A stretch of DNA of 64,000 nucleotides. It comes from Purshia tridentata (lineage: Eukaryota > Streptophyta > Magnoliopsida > Rosales > Rosaceae). The DNA is taken from NCBI GenBank assembly GCA_003254885.1, contig QANT01004702.1, forward strand, positions 1 through 64,000, read 5' to 3'. The position numbers were made by a program, and so were the translations under genes. The notes beneath the pieces are model-generated. The model saw only the letters and a program-made list of their open reading frames with translations, searched no databases and was not told the origin of the DNA. Positions 51,730 to 62,838 of the stretch are shown here, piece after piece. Every line of letters begins with the position of its first letter. The first letter of the stretch is position 1.

Positions 51730-53470
51730 ATTTGGAGGAAATTCATGAGTTGAAATTAATAATCAAGCCTTAGTGAAACCTTGGATAAAGAGGAGTCTTG
51801 ACCCATCTCTTGATGCCAATCTAAGAAGAGATGTGCTTTGGAAGGAAATTTTTCAAATTTTCACCTGTAACTTGAGAGGCTCTACTGTTCATTCTGTTGG
51901 CGGCTGCAAATCAAGATGGATGACTATAGCTCAAGCTTGCAACAAGTTCTATGTTTCGTTGATGGAGGTCGAGCGAATGCACCAAAGCGGTGCCAATAAG
52001 AGTAACATGGTTATTTATAAATTTTTTGCCTTACTTTATTTAATTGTATGGAGATATGTTTATTCGATTATTTTTTTAATACTACATATTTATTTAGTTC
52101 TATATTTGTAGTTTGCACATACACTTGGGTCTTACAAGGACAAATTGGAAGAAAGTATGATTTTCTACATGTTTGGATGATTTACGTGAAAGTACTAAGT
52201 ATGCAGCAGTAAACACTTAGACTTGAATGGATGAATACGAGACCCCCACCGACGATCAAGCCACTCACGAGAGTGACAATGCCAATCCAAGCATTCCAAT
52301 TGGGGTAGACCACGACCCACTACCATTTCAACCAATAGGTATCTCATGGCCGAGGCCACTAAGACAAAACCACTTAAAATGAGCCAAGGCTTCTAAATCC
52401 CACCAAGACTTCGTGGGTGAGAGGACTGACGAGAATAATGACAACACAAAGCTTCTCATACAAACAAGGCAAGACAAAGAGCGTGGCAGGGAAGCAAGAT
52501 AAAGGGTGAAACTCGAAAGGCAGTAAGAACAAGAAGAGCAGTTATTATGAGCCAAAACTTCCCCATCATGAATGAAATGCAAAAGAGGTATTGGAAACGT
52601 AAACAAGTTGAGGTCTAGGTAAGGTGGAATATGCACACTAACCAAAGCTTGCAGTCCACAACATACTGCCCAGATCTTTCTAACCTCAATCAATCGCATT
52701 ATGGGTACCCTCCTAACATGTAGAATATCATATTGGATTTTGTTTTCTCGGACATATTATGTTTCTACTTTGGAAGATATTTGTATTTTTAGTGAACTAT
52801 AACTAGCAATGAATTTCAAGTATTCTATTGTAATCAAACTAGGTTTGTATTTCAATTATCTGATTAGTTAAATTTGAAGGCAAAATTAGCGTGTCTGTGG
52901 CAACATTAGATTCCCACCATTATTGTGATAAGACTGATGCATGAACTTTTTTCAAACAACAGTTGATAAGATAAGTGCATGCTACCATTATTGCATAACA
53001 AACCACTTGTTCTACATGACTACACCATAATAAAGCAAATGAATATGGACTTTTCAATCCCTATCTCTAATGCATCTAGTTTATTTATAAATACCACTAT
53101 ATGGGCTACTCTTTACATAAACTCTATTTTCAAGATAATATTTGAATCCATCCACACAAACATGTGGCCTTGATACATGTATTCATGCTTCTCGTCTTTA
53201 GAATCTGACTACAAAATAGAAGATGAAGGGAGGGAACTTGTAGAGCATTTGCTCATGTCCATGGCTCATGGAGACACCGCCAGACGTCGAAGGCACAGCG
53301 ATACATCTTCACATCGTCGATACACACACTGGAATAAGGGAAGCCGACAACAAACATCTTATAGAAAGCTATTCCTGCCCTTTTGGAGGACACTATGACC
53401 TTCCACAAATGATACAACATGCACCTACCTCTATTCAATAGGATTCTCGAAGATGTTTGAAGTACATTCC
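51730..53470 (+). mobile_element. Decayed PIF/Harbinger DNA transposon
   Basis: At 51745-52020 the plus strand encodes a Myb/SANT-like segment (KSRWMTIAQACNKFYVSLMEVERMHQSGA read in parts) of the kind encoded by the accessory ORF of PIF/Harbinger elements, followed at about 52220-52380 by a Pro/Asp-rich tail. At about 53255-53460 words such as RRYTHWNKGS and, in another frame, MHLPLFNRILEDV resemble the N-terminal region of the DDE transposase ORF. Several frame changes and stops lie between these pieces, and the catalytic DDE part is absent, so the element is a non-functional remnant. Terminal repeats were not located. Confidence 0.45.
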
Positions 53471-53679
53471 ATAAGTGTGATGCCTAACAAGAGCATTAGA
53501 AAAGAAAATAAAAATGTTTGAAGTACCTTTAGATAGAACTGTAGAGATTGAAGATGTAGTAGTTGCTGAAGTACTTTAAGATCAGTGAAGATGAACATTT
53601 TTTTGGTTGTCTTGGTATAGTTGAAGAAGTAGATGATTTCTCTTTTCTCTTTCTTCCCTTTCCCTGCGCGTGCATAGCA

Positions 53680-54230
53680 CCACTAAACTTCAATTATAAA
53701 ACATGAAATAAAAACTTCAAACTCCAAACCACAAACCACAAACCCCAAAGCACCAAAGCCCAGATCTCAAACCCCAAAACCCCAAACCCCAAACCAAACC
53801 CCAAAATACCCTAATGTCTAAATTACTGATTTTTTTTTCTTGATTCTTACCCCTTTTTTATTTATTCTTTTCTCTAAAAGACTAAAAGTCTTAAAGTTCA
53901 CACCCATGGATAAGACATTAACATACCACCTTTACATAGAATATTGGTGGACCAATATTAACTACTCGACATATTGTCACATCCTAAAAGAAACTTACTA
54001 ATTTCGAGTGAAGTTTGACTTACGTCCTAATTGTAGAATAATAAAATTTATTGTTTGCACCATTAAGTCATGAAAAATAAAATAATTAAATTTAATAAAG
54101 TGATTAAGATGATTGTGAAAATAAATTTTATTTAGTAAATTATTGTTTTAAGAGTATTATATCTAGTATTCATCTACTTTATTACAATTTGTTGCTCAAC
54201 ATAACAAAACATAATACTCCCACAAGACTT
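53680..54230. other. AT-rich spacer with a CCCAAA-rich tract
   Basis: At about 53720-53815 there is a run of imperfect AAACCCC/CAAACC words. It resembles a telomere-like repeat but is irregular (not CCCTAAA), so it is probably simple low-complexity DNA. No gene is seen. Confidence 0.5.
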
Positions 54231-54240
54231 TTAGAGTTCA

Positions 54241-54414
54241 GTTGAATAATTCACCTCATCAATCATATTTTCGTAACCTACACAATCTATCAAGGTGTAA
54301 GCTTCCAAGGCTCAGTAGGGTATCTTACAGTTGAATAATTCACCTCATCAATCATATTTTCGCAACCTACACAATCTATCAAGGTGTAAGCTTCCAAGGC
54401 TCAGTAGGGTATCT
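54241..54414. repeat. Two-copy tandem repeat, period 89 bp
   Basis: GTTGAATAATTCACCTCATC starts copy one at 54241 and copy two at 54330; the copies differ at about one base (CGTAACC versus CGCAACC). Confidence 0.95.
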
Positions 54415-54658
54415 GTTTTTTTTTATTTATTTATAAAGAAATCTATATATATACATATATATATATATATATCTCTCTTTTTTTTTCTTTTTTTTTTAGG
54501 GATATTACATATATATAGCCATTAAAGAGGCTAAAAGCAAAAAGTTTGTGGTTTGCCCCACTCCCCCTTTTTCTCGAGGTGTGCGTAGTACTAACTGCCC
54601 TTTTTTTTTTTTCCCTCTTTCTTCCTCCCTTTTTCTTTTCTCAGAAGCCTTTCTCTCG

Positions 54659-54915
54659 CAGACTTTCACTCTCTCTCCGTGTGTGGCTCACTGTCAAGCT
54701 AGGACTCACTGTCATCGGCCACCTCATGGCAATCCAAGGCCACTAGTTGACTCTCCAAGCTAGCGCCAACACTACCCAACCGTCACACAGACTTTCACTC
54801 TCTCTCCGTGTGTGGCTCACTGCCAAGCTAGGACTCACTGTCATCGGCCACCTCATGGCAATCCAAGGCCACTAGTTGACTCTCCAAGCCAGCGCCAACA
54901 TTACCCAACCGTCAC
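54659..54915. repeat. Two-copy tandem repeat, period 129 bp
   Basis: CAGACTTTCACTCTCTCTCC starts copies at 54659 and 54788; only a few bases differ (for example CTGTCAAG versus CTGCCAAG). No gene is seen in it. Confidence 0.95.
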
Positions 54916-54999
54916 CCAGCTTGGCCGGCCTCCTATCGGCTTTTTTGGCTAATTCTGGCCACCTCTAAGCTCCGATCACCCATTTTTTTGTAGGTTTTC

Positions 55000-56650
55000 C
55001 TTCCCTCATCATGGGTTTTCATTTTTCTAAGGTTTGAAGTGCCAATTTTTTGTAATTTTGGTATTAATTTATAAGGTTTTAACTAAATTTTAGAAATTTC
55101 ACTAAAACTTGAAAAATTTCGACAAAATCGTCAGAATTTTAACGAAAATAACATGAGAGTGGCATTTTGTTTCGGATCCCCCAAAATGAAACCATAGATT
55201 TTCCTTGCCATAAGGTTGCATAATAGTAAATATTACAGAGATCAGAGTACAAAAAACTTACAAAACATGGGGTTGGATAGTGGACAGAGGGAGTGAAGGG
55301 GGTGGTTTTTATTTTTTATTTTTTATAATTTGTTTCAAATTTTAATATTTTTTAATTAATAGTATAATTAATAATTTATTTATTTTGTAATGGATGAAAA
55401 GACAAAAATATTCATATCACGTCATCAAAATTGATGGAGGTATGACAAAAACACGAGTTTTATTATTTCTATTTCCACGGAAATTTCAATGGAAGTTTAG
55501 ATCAAAATTTCGATGAAAATTTCGATATAAGTTAAACAGAAATGACGAAAAATTGTTATTAAAATACTAAAATTTAAATGAAATTTTACCATATATTTAT
55601 TTAACATATTATCTACTATCTTGATAAAAATCATTGAAAAAACTAAATTATATAGTCAGTTTTATGTGATATAAAATGAGTATAATGCGTGCTAGTGGCA
55701 AATGTTGTATAAAAAATGGTTTACTAATTTATAATTATATAAACATTATTAAACAAACACCTCAACGGTATAATTGTATAATTAATTAATTCTTGATGGA
55801 CTAATTGAACAATTTGTAAATTTGTATTACATTAATATTAAGAGGGCATAATTTGCATAATTTATATAATTTGTTCATACTCTCTAATTTGTATGGATAT
55901 AGGTATTTCAAATTTTCAGCTTGAAGATAATTTTTTTAAATCTTTGCGATCGACACCATCTAGACCTAGCAACAGTGACATATCTTGCTTTAATCACTAA
56001 GTCACGATCTATTAATGTATGGTGATTGACTTCAATTCTAAACCTACAATATGGCCAACTTCCATCTTGATCAGAAGTGACGATAAACACATTATGTCTA
56101 GACCCAGTAATAAATTTGTCTTGCTTTTCCTTATGTCGGAAAAATCTTTTCTTCTTGCTTCTCCTTTTCTCGAAAAAGCCTCTCTTTTCTCTTCAAGTTT
56201 TTCAGAAAAAACTTAAAAAGCCCATCATGTTTAAGCCTAATTTAAGAATCCTCAAATTTTTGGGAAAAACTTAAAAAACCCATCATCAAAGTTTTTCTAC
56301 ATTTTTTTTTCTTTTTACACTTTCCCTTTTTTAATCATTTGTTTTCTTTTTACTTTCTTCAAGTGTCAATAAGAGAGTCACTGAAATTTCACTCTTTGAT
56401 TTAAACCCAATTTAAAAATCATTAAGATTTTAAGAAATACTTATAAAAACAATCATTAAACTATTTTTTATATTTTTTTGTTTTTTTTTTCTCCCTCATT
56501 CCTCCCGTCCTCAATTCTTCTCTCTTTCTTTCCTTGTTTCTTTTTCCTTCTTTGAGTTTTCTCTTGCCCAATTGCCTCGCAAACCCCCTCCCTCATATTT
56601 TTTCTTCCTTCTCTCTTTAACAATTCCTATACTCCATCAACCTTCTCTCA
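55000..56650. other. AT-rich intergenic DNA
   Basis: Low-complexity AT-rich DNA with GAAATTTC-type words; no gene or paired termini recognised. Confidence 0.4.
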
Positions 56651-56671
56651 GGCTTTCACGCAATATTATTT

Positions 56672-57076
56672 GAACAATATTTGGGTCATCTTTTGGGGAT
56701 ACCTCAAGGTCACCCCACCCTCTAAAATCATAATTTTGGCAATGTTGGCTTATAATCCGAACCGTTCACATTTTAGATTACCTATTATAGATCATCCATA
56801 CAAAAAATTAACTCAACCAGAAATTGTTTAGTTATATAATTGTTGTCAATTAAATAAAAAAAATCAACTGTTTGATCAAAAAATCACTATTTAATTGAAA
56901 ACTATTTATTTTTTCTATTAAATTAAGAATAATTATATAACTAAACGATTTCCGATTGAGTTGATTTTTTGCATAGTTGATCTATAATAAGTGATCTAAA
57001 ATGTGAACTATTCGGATTATGCTTTGGCATCGTCAAAATTACAATTAAGAGAGGTGGGGTGACCCAAATATTGTTC
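56672..57076. mobile_element. Mutator-like palindromic MITE with 9-bp target duplication
   Basis: The ends GAACAATATTTGGGTCA (left) and its exact complement (right, ending 57076) are 17-bp perfect terminal repeats, and homology continues inward (GGTCACCCCACC, CAAAATTA/TAATTTTG, AGAAATTGTTTAGTTATATAAT) so that most of the 405 bp is palindromic. Both sides carry ATATTATTT (56663-56671 and 57077-57085), a perfect 9-bp target duplication, the length made by Mutator-like elements. There is no coding capacity. Confidence 0.85.
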
Positions 57077-57241
57077 ATATTATTTTATCTCTCCCTTGTC
57101 CTGATCTCCTCTCTCTCTCTCTCTCTCAGTCCAGCATGTTGGCCGGCAAACCAAGTGGTGTAAACCACCTAGCAACTCTCCCTTCCTCCTCCTTCATCTT
57201 TTCTTGTGATTAAAACCTAGAAAATAGCCAAGAATTCAAAA

Positions 57242-57477
57242 ACCCAGGTCGAAAATTCATCGAAATTTTGCCCAGATTCAAGGTTGGCTCTTATTCGAAA
57301 TTTTCATTGAAATTTCGACGGAATAATAGAAATTTCTCAGAAAACTGGTTGGGTATGAAAACCCAGGTCGAAAATTCATCGAAATTTTGCCCATATTCAA
57401 GGTTGGCTCTTATTTGAAATTTTCACTGAAATTTCGACGGAATAATAGAAATTTCTCAGAAAACTGGTTGGGTATGT
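57242..57477. repeat. Two-copy tandem repeat, period 119 bp
   Basis: ACCCAGGTCGAAAATTCATC begins at 57242 and again at 57361. The copies differ at a handful of bases and include repeated GAAATTTCGACGG words. Confidence 0.95.
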
Positions 57478-58623
57478 GCTCAAATTTTCATACCTTGAAA
57501 AAACAAAAATATCGGTGAAAGTTGGCCGAAATTTTTGAAATTTAACTAGAGGTAAATTAAAATAATTTAAACAAATAGGGTATATTAGGAATTTAAAATA
57601 CTTTCAGGGCGAAAAACTGAAAATAAGCCTAAAAAGTAAAAACTAAACCAAGCCCCTTACCCAGACACTCGCAGTCTCGCTCAGTAGCTCGACCCTCACT
57701 TTCTCTGAGTACCGTTGCCGCCCGCATCCTCACTCGTCTCATCCCTCTCTCTGTCTCAACGAGTCACCGTCGCCTCCATCTCTCTGTCTCACCACCATCC
57801 GCGCACGACTTCTGTATTCTTGTATTTTCCTTTCCGACAAGGTCGGTTTGGTTAGAGGTTCGGGCTGGATAACCGAACCGTGCCCACTGCCTGTGTTGGA
57901 ATTCATAGGATAATTTGAAGAAGGGAAAGGATAAGCGGAAGTGACTTTAACAGCGCTGGTACCACTTTCTTTGTAAATTTTAAGCATCGATTGCTAATAG
58001 TTAAACACTCATCTCAAGCATTGCTTCATTTGATTATTCAAGGTTTAATTCTCTGTCTGTTATTTGGTTTTCATCTTCGTCGCATATTGTAAATAATGTG
58101 TTTGAGTAAAGACCTCAAAGGACCAATATTTATGTATCTTTCTACTGCTTATTGTTTGTTGCTTGTTGGGTTATTATAACTTTTGTTTTGTTTTTTTTTT
58201 TTTTTTTTTNTTTTTTTTTTTTTTGGTTTTGTTTTTTGAGCATGTGGGTGGGGCTGTGGTCTGTTGATTTCGATTTTGACATCCTTTTTCATCATACCTG
58301 TGTCGAACCTGCAATAAATCATTTAGCTACTGATGTTTTTGCATTTGATAAAATAGATGGGTCACGTTTTGTGCATCTCATTTGCAAGATGTATGCATAT
58401 ACGTACACAATTTGTTGATAACATCATAATCCCATGAATTAGTAGCCTATTTCAGCGTGCATACCAACTGTAAAGGCATTTGTATCTTAAAGTTTTTTAG
58501 TTCATGCGTGAAAAGCGTTTTGGAGAAAAACAGATTATGAATAAATTTATGTTGAGTGTAGTTTGAATGGCATTTAAAGTAATGTCTCAATTTGTTTTTT
58601 CTTTGACATTTTCTGAATTTTAG

Positions 58624-58739
58624 ATGGATGCCTGTTAAAGGACCAGATTTTTGCCACCCATGCACTTGCTGGTATAGGGTCAGTGGCATTAGGCACAGCT
58701 CTTACTTACCCGCTTGATAGTATCAAAATCCTTCTTCAG
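58624..58739 (+). pseudogene. Orphan mitochondrial-carrier exon
   Basis: Between an acceptor (TTTTAG) and a donor (GTTTGT) an open 116-base exon encodes LLKDQIFATHALAG, GSVALGTAL and TYPLDSIKILLQ. YPLDSIK is the P-x-D-x-x-K signature that ends the first helix of mitochondrial carrier (SLC25) repeats. The exon would need two bases borrowed from each side, so it is spliced. I find no upstream first exon with confidence, and none of the remaining five helices anywhere downstream; the RNase P gene begins about 100 bp further on. It is either a truncated gene copy or the 5' part of a carrier gene broken by rearrangement. Confidence 0.6.
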
Positions 58740-58842
58740 GTTTGTCACTCCACATCTTTGCCTTATTCAGGTTTCTCAACCTTATTTCTGATAACCAAAT
58801 TCTTCCTTTTCTGTAAAGATTTACAATTTACAACAAAAAAAG

Positions 58843-61800
58843 ATGTTACGCGGAAGCCCTCTCTCAAGTACCCCACCTCTCTTCTCCTTCTTCATCAAAA
58901 TCCCACTCCCCCTAATCTTCCAAAATTCTCGTCAAATCTGTCGTCCAATTCTCCACTTCCTGAAACATCGGACTAGCCCAGTTTCCACCAACAGATTCTG
59001 CATGGACAGAAAGCTCCATCTTTGCACTTTAGCTCTTGCCAATGACTTCTCAGCGGCTTCGGCGTCGGTGCTTTCCAACAAAGCCAAGAATAAAATGAGG
59101 CGAGACTCGCCGGAGGGAGTCTTGAGGTACAAGCTAGATATGTGTTCAAGGCATGGTGAAGTGGTCGAAGCTCTGAGGCTTTATGATGAGGCCAGGAGTA
59201 ATGGGGTTCAGCTTAGCCAGCACCATTATAATGTTTTGCTGTATTTGTGCTCTTGCAATGGTGGTGAGAATGGTGATGTGGGTTTGAAAAGGGGGTTTGA
59301 GATTTTTCGCCAAATGGTGGTGGATGAGGTTGTGCCCAATGAGGCTACTTTTACAAATGCTGCCAGGCTTGCTGCGGTGGCGGAAGACCCAGAAATGGCA
59401 TTTCAATTGGTGAAGCAGATGAAGGGGTTTGGGATTCCTCCCAAGTTGAGGTCTTATGGACCGGCATTGTTTGGTTTCTGTAAGAAGGGGGAGGCTGATA
59501 GAGCTTTTGAAGTTGATGCACACATGGTTGAATGTGGGGTTATTGCTGAGGAGCCCGAAATTTCTGCTTTGTTGAAACTTGGTTCGGATTCAAGCAAGGG
59601 TGACAAGGTTTATGAGATGTTGCAGCGCTTGCGAATTGCGGTGAGACAGGTCTCGGAGTCAACTGCTGGGGTGGTTGAGGAGTGGTTTAAGTCTGAGGAG
59701 GCGGCGAAAGTTGGGATGAAGAATTGGGATGTGAGCAAAGTGAGAAAAGGGGTTGTGAGAGGAGGTGGAGGGTGGCATGGGCAAGGGTGGCTGGGGAGTG
59801 GGAATTGGAGGGTGGTGAGGACTCAGATGGATGCAGCAGGGACATGCTCTTCTTGCGGACAAAAGCTTGTTAGTATTGACATTGATCCGAAAGAGACAAA
59901 TAATTTTGCTACCTCTTTGAGCAAATTGGCCAGCCAAAAGGAGGTTAAAGCTGATTTTTTTCAGTTCCAGGTGTGATGCTGTCTTCCTTGTTTTTCTGAG
60001 ATTTAAGACATTTGGTTACCCATGATGCATAGATTCATTCTTTGAATTTAGCATATCATAACTCAAACATTTGAAACCTGAATGATTGGATCAACTTTTC
60101 CGTTGTGCTCAAATATTTGACTTGCTTGATATGCATTTTTATATCCATATATTTGCATTGAGAAGAGCTCCGAGGGCCTTGTGGAATTATGCATTAAGTT
60201 TTATATTGTGTGCCCCTACATTGTTATTTAACTGAATACTGATATATAAGTGCTTGAATCCCACTTAGAAAGTAAGATTGACAATAGAACAGTGCATGTA
60301 ATCTGTCCTTTTTAGCTTGGGTTTATTAAGAAAATGGGTTCAAAACTCTATTTGGAAGCAGTCTCTTAAGAGTATTAGTGAAAATTCCTTCTCATGCTGA
60401 TCTCATTAATTAGTCAGTGGCCGATGCTGTTTATTTTGTATGCTTCAGGCAATGGATACATAATATGTTTATCAGTGACATCGTGATTCATTTGAAGTTA
60501 AACTCATCCAGGAGTGGCTTAGGCGGCATGGTCCATTTGATGCTGTTATAGATGGTGCCAATGTGGGTCTTATCGATCAACATAATTTCAGCTTTTTCCA
60601 GGTGAATTGAAAACTATGATTAGTTTCTTGACACTCTCCCTTGATGTCTTCATATCAGTTATCAGATATATGATGATGGATGGTTCCATCTTTGTTCTAG
60701 CTCAATTCCGTTGTGAATCGATTACGTGAAATGGGTCCAGCAAAGAGATTGCCACTTGTTATATTGCACAAAAATCGTGTTACTGGTGGACCTTCCCAGA
60801 ATCCTAAGAACAAGGCTTTGCTAGAGAGTTGGAAAAAGTCTGGTGCACTTTACACTACTCCAGAAGGTTCAAATGATGATTGGTAAGTTTGCTTCTTGAC
60901 CTATAAAATTGTCAGATTGAGTTGTTAGATTGCGGCATGTTGAAGAGGAGCAAAAAAGAATACTCATACAAATAGATGCAGCATATTTATCGAAAATATT
61001 TTTTTCGTCTATTTATTTGATAAAAGTTTGATTGCATATTGGTTTCCGATTTGTCTAATTTTTTGTAAGAATGATCTTTGAATATAAAATAAAAAAATAG
61101 ACGTTCAGATCATTGAAATACTATATATAGTGGGCCCCATAAGGGATCCCTTAAATAAAAATATTTGAGGGATCCTTCAATGGAAAGGGCCTGTATATAT
61201 GTATACACTGCAATTTGTTGCTATAATTTAAATCATTTACAAAAATGAAACTTGTCTATATTGTAGCTCCCTGCGCCTAAATGTGCTCCCCGTATGATTT
61301 ATAGGTACTGGTTGTATGCTGCTGTTAATTTTAAGTGTTTGCTGGTGACAAATGATGAGATGAGAGACCACTTATTCCAACTCCTAGGGACTAGCTTTTT
61401 CCCAAGATGGAAGGAAAAACATCAGGTATCATGCCTCTGCTGATTTATGAATTCATTATCTAGAAGAACTTGAGGGGCTTGTTTGGATCGAAATTCAGAT
61501 GCATTCCCCAATTTGTCAAAGATAATGACCAAAAGAACTTATGCAATTATATTTATTCATACTTTGCAGGTTCGGTTGTCTGTCTCAAGGCGTGGACTTA
61601 ACCTTCACATGCCTCCCCCGTATTCAATTGTAATTCAGGTGCCATAATCAGCCAAGCCCTGTTAATCCCTTTTTGCCTTTGGTTTTTGAGGATAAGCATA
61701 ACCTTTTGCTCTAGTAGTATGAGGTGTTAACACACGTTGATGAATGCATTGGTGGATGTTGCAAATGCAGGAATCAGAGGAAGGGCATTGGCACCTGCCA

Positions 61801-61872
61801 ACAACCACAGGTGATGACATTGAGACTCCAAGGCAGTGGCTGTGTGCCACCAGAGCCAGGGATACAAAATAG
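58843..61872 (+). CDS. PRORP1: Protein-only RNase P (PRORP), organellar type, 563 aa
   Basis: Exons: 58843-59970, 60512-60601, 60701-60882, 61305-61425, 61570-61638, 61771-61872; all GT-AG, in frame, ending WLCATRARDTK. It removes 5' leaders from precursor tRNAs. The start is basic, Ser/Leu-rich and lacks acids for about 50 residues, consistent with a mitochondrial/plastid transit peptide. Residues about 90-300 form pentatricopeptide repeats (GVQLSQHHYNVLLYLC, VVPNEATFTNAARLAA, GIPPKLRSYGPALFGFC). The central zinc-binding CSSC is at 335-338, with its partner His/Cys in the C terminus (GHWH, WLC). The NYN metallonuclease domain has DGANVG (Asp390), NDDWYW (Asp465, Asp466) and TNDEMRDH (Asp484); the spacing equals that of Arabidopsis PRORP1 Asp399, 474, 475 and 493. 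It looks intact. The symbol rests on the transit-like N terminus; PRORP2/3 are nuclear paralogues and cannot be excluded without alignment. Intron 3 holds half a MITE. Confidence 0.93.
60985..61195. mobile_element. Half of a palindromic MITE in PRORP intron 3
   Basis: CGTCTATTTATTTGATAAAAGTTTGATTGCA, GGTTTCCGATTTGTCTAATTTTTTGTAAGAATGATC and a CCCCATAAGGGATCCCTTAA end resemble the right arm of the element at 26397-26771 in order and spacing. The matching left arm is not seen, so it is truncated. Confidence 0.5.
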
Positions 61873-61949
61873 AGGGAGATATTATTTTATTTATTATTAT
61901 TCATTTTTATTTTTATTGGGTCTGATCAATGAGTGGTTTTCAGAGATAA

Positions 61950-62322
61950 ATGTAATTCATTGTACACTATGATTTACCATGCTAGAAGATAATTTACCAA
62001 TCAAATTTTGCATGAGAATGCCCTGAAAGTTAGTCAATTATTTCTCAAATAATCTATAAATTTCTTTTAGTGTTGGAAGGGATACAATGAGCACATAGTA
62101 AGATAAATTGTATGGACACTGGGTCTAACACAAGGAATGTTAAATTTGTCATTTGCTTTTTATGGGTGATGAAGGAAACTGAATAGCAAAGTCTCAGCTC
62201 CAAAACGGTCGTTCAAATAGTTCAAATTAGTTCCAACGCCAAATTTATTTTTTGGAAACTGTGGGACGTTGCAGCTCACCCCCAATTTTGGGTTTTAACC
62301 TATGAGTGCAGTTGCTCTTAGC
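61950..62322. other. PRORP 3' flank
   Basis: AT-rich DNA directly after the RNase P stop codon; the first one to two hundred bases are presumably 3' UTR. No other feature is seen. Confidence 0.4.
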
Positions 62323-62838
62323 GAGTGGGCACAACCCGACCAACCCAACAAGATTGGGTTGGCTTGGTTAGGTTTCATGCACCCAAAAAAAGGAGTCGGT
62401 TAATGAAATCGGTTTGGTTAATGGGTTACTCACTAAACAACCCGATCAAAACCGAAGTCCCGCCATATTAACAAAAATACAAAACATTAATGTGAAGCCC
62501 CAAAATATAAACCACCCAACTATCTTAAAAACAAGTATTATGAAGCCCAAAATTGATAAACAAACATGTTTAGGCCTAAAAAAAAAAATTTTTTATATTT
62601 TTTTTGGTAATGCATTTGCTATTTGGCTCTAATGAAATTCAAAATATTCTTGTCTTGGGCCAAGCCCAACCCATATAACCCTACCGACCCAAATTGATTT
62701 TAATTGGTTTGGGTTGGTTGGGGTTTTTAACATGCAATTATTTGGTTTGGTTTGGTTTAGAAAAATTACAAACCGATCTAGTTGAATCGGTTAACAGTTT
62801 AGGCTCAAAACTAATCCAAATAGTCTGATGCCCACCCC
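62323..62838. mobile_element. hAT-like non-autonomous element with near 8-bp duplication
   Basis: The left end GAGTGGGCA and the right end TGCCCACCC are inverted; flanks CTCTTAGC (62315-62322) and TGCTTAGC (62839-62846) match at six of eight bases, the duplication length of hAT elements. The 516-bp interior is full of AACCCGACC/GGTTGGGTT words mirrored across the element. No transposase is present. It shares its terminus with the elements at 21362 and 33128. Confidence 0.65.

Noticed and set aside
53720-53815. Interstitial telomere-like repeat
   Set aside because: Words are irregular AAACCCC/CAAACC, not the plant CCCTAAA unit in register; simple low-complexity DNA is enough.
57739-57987. Minus-strand 82-codon open frame upstream of PRORP
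   Set aside because: No recognised domain, C-rich low-complexity DNA on the other strand that looks like a leader of the plus-strand locus; not supported as a gene.
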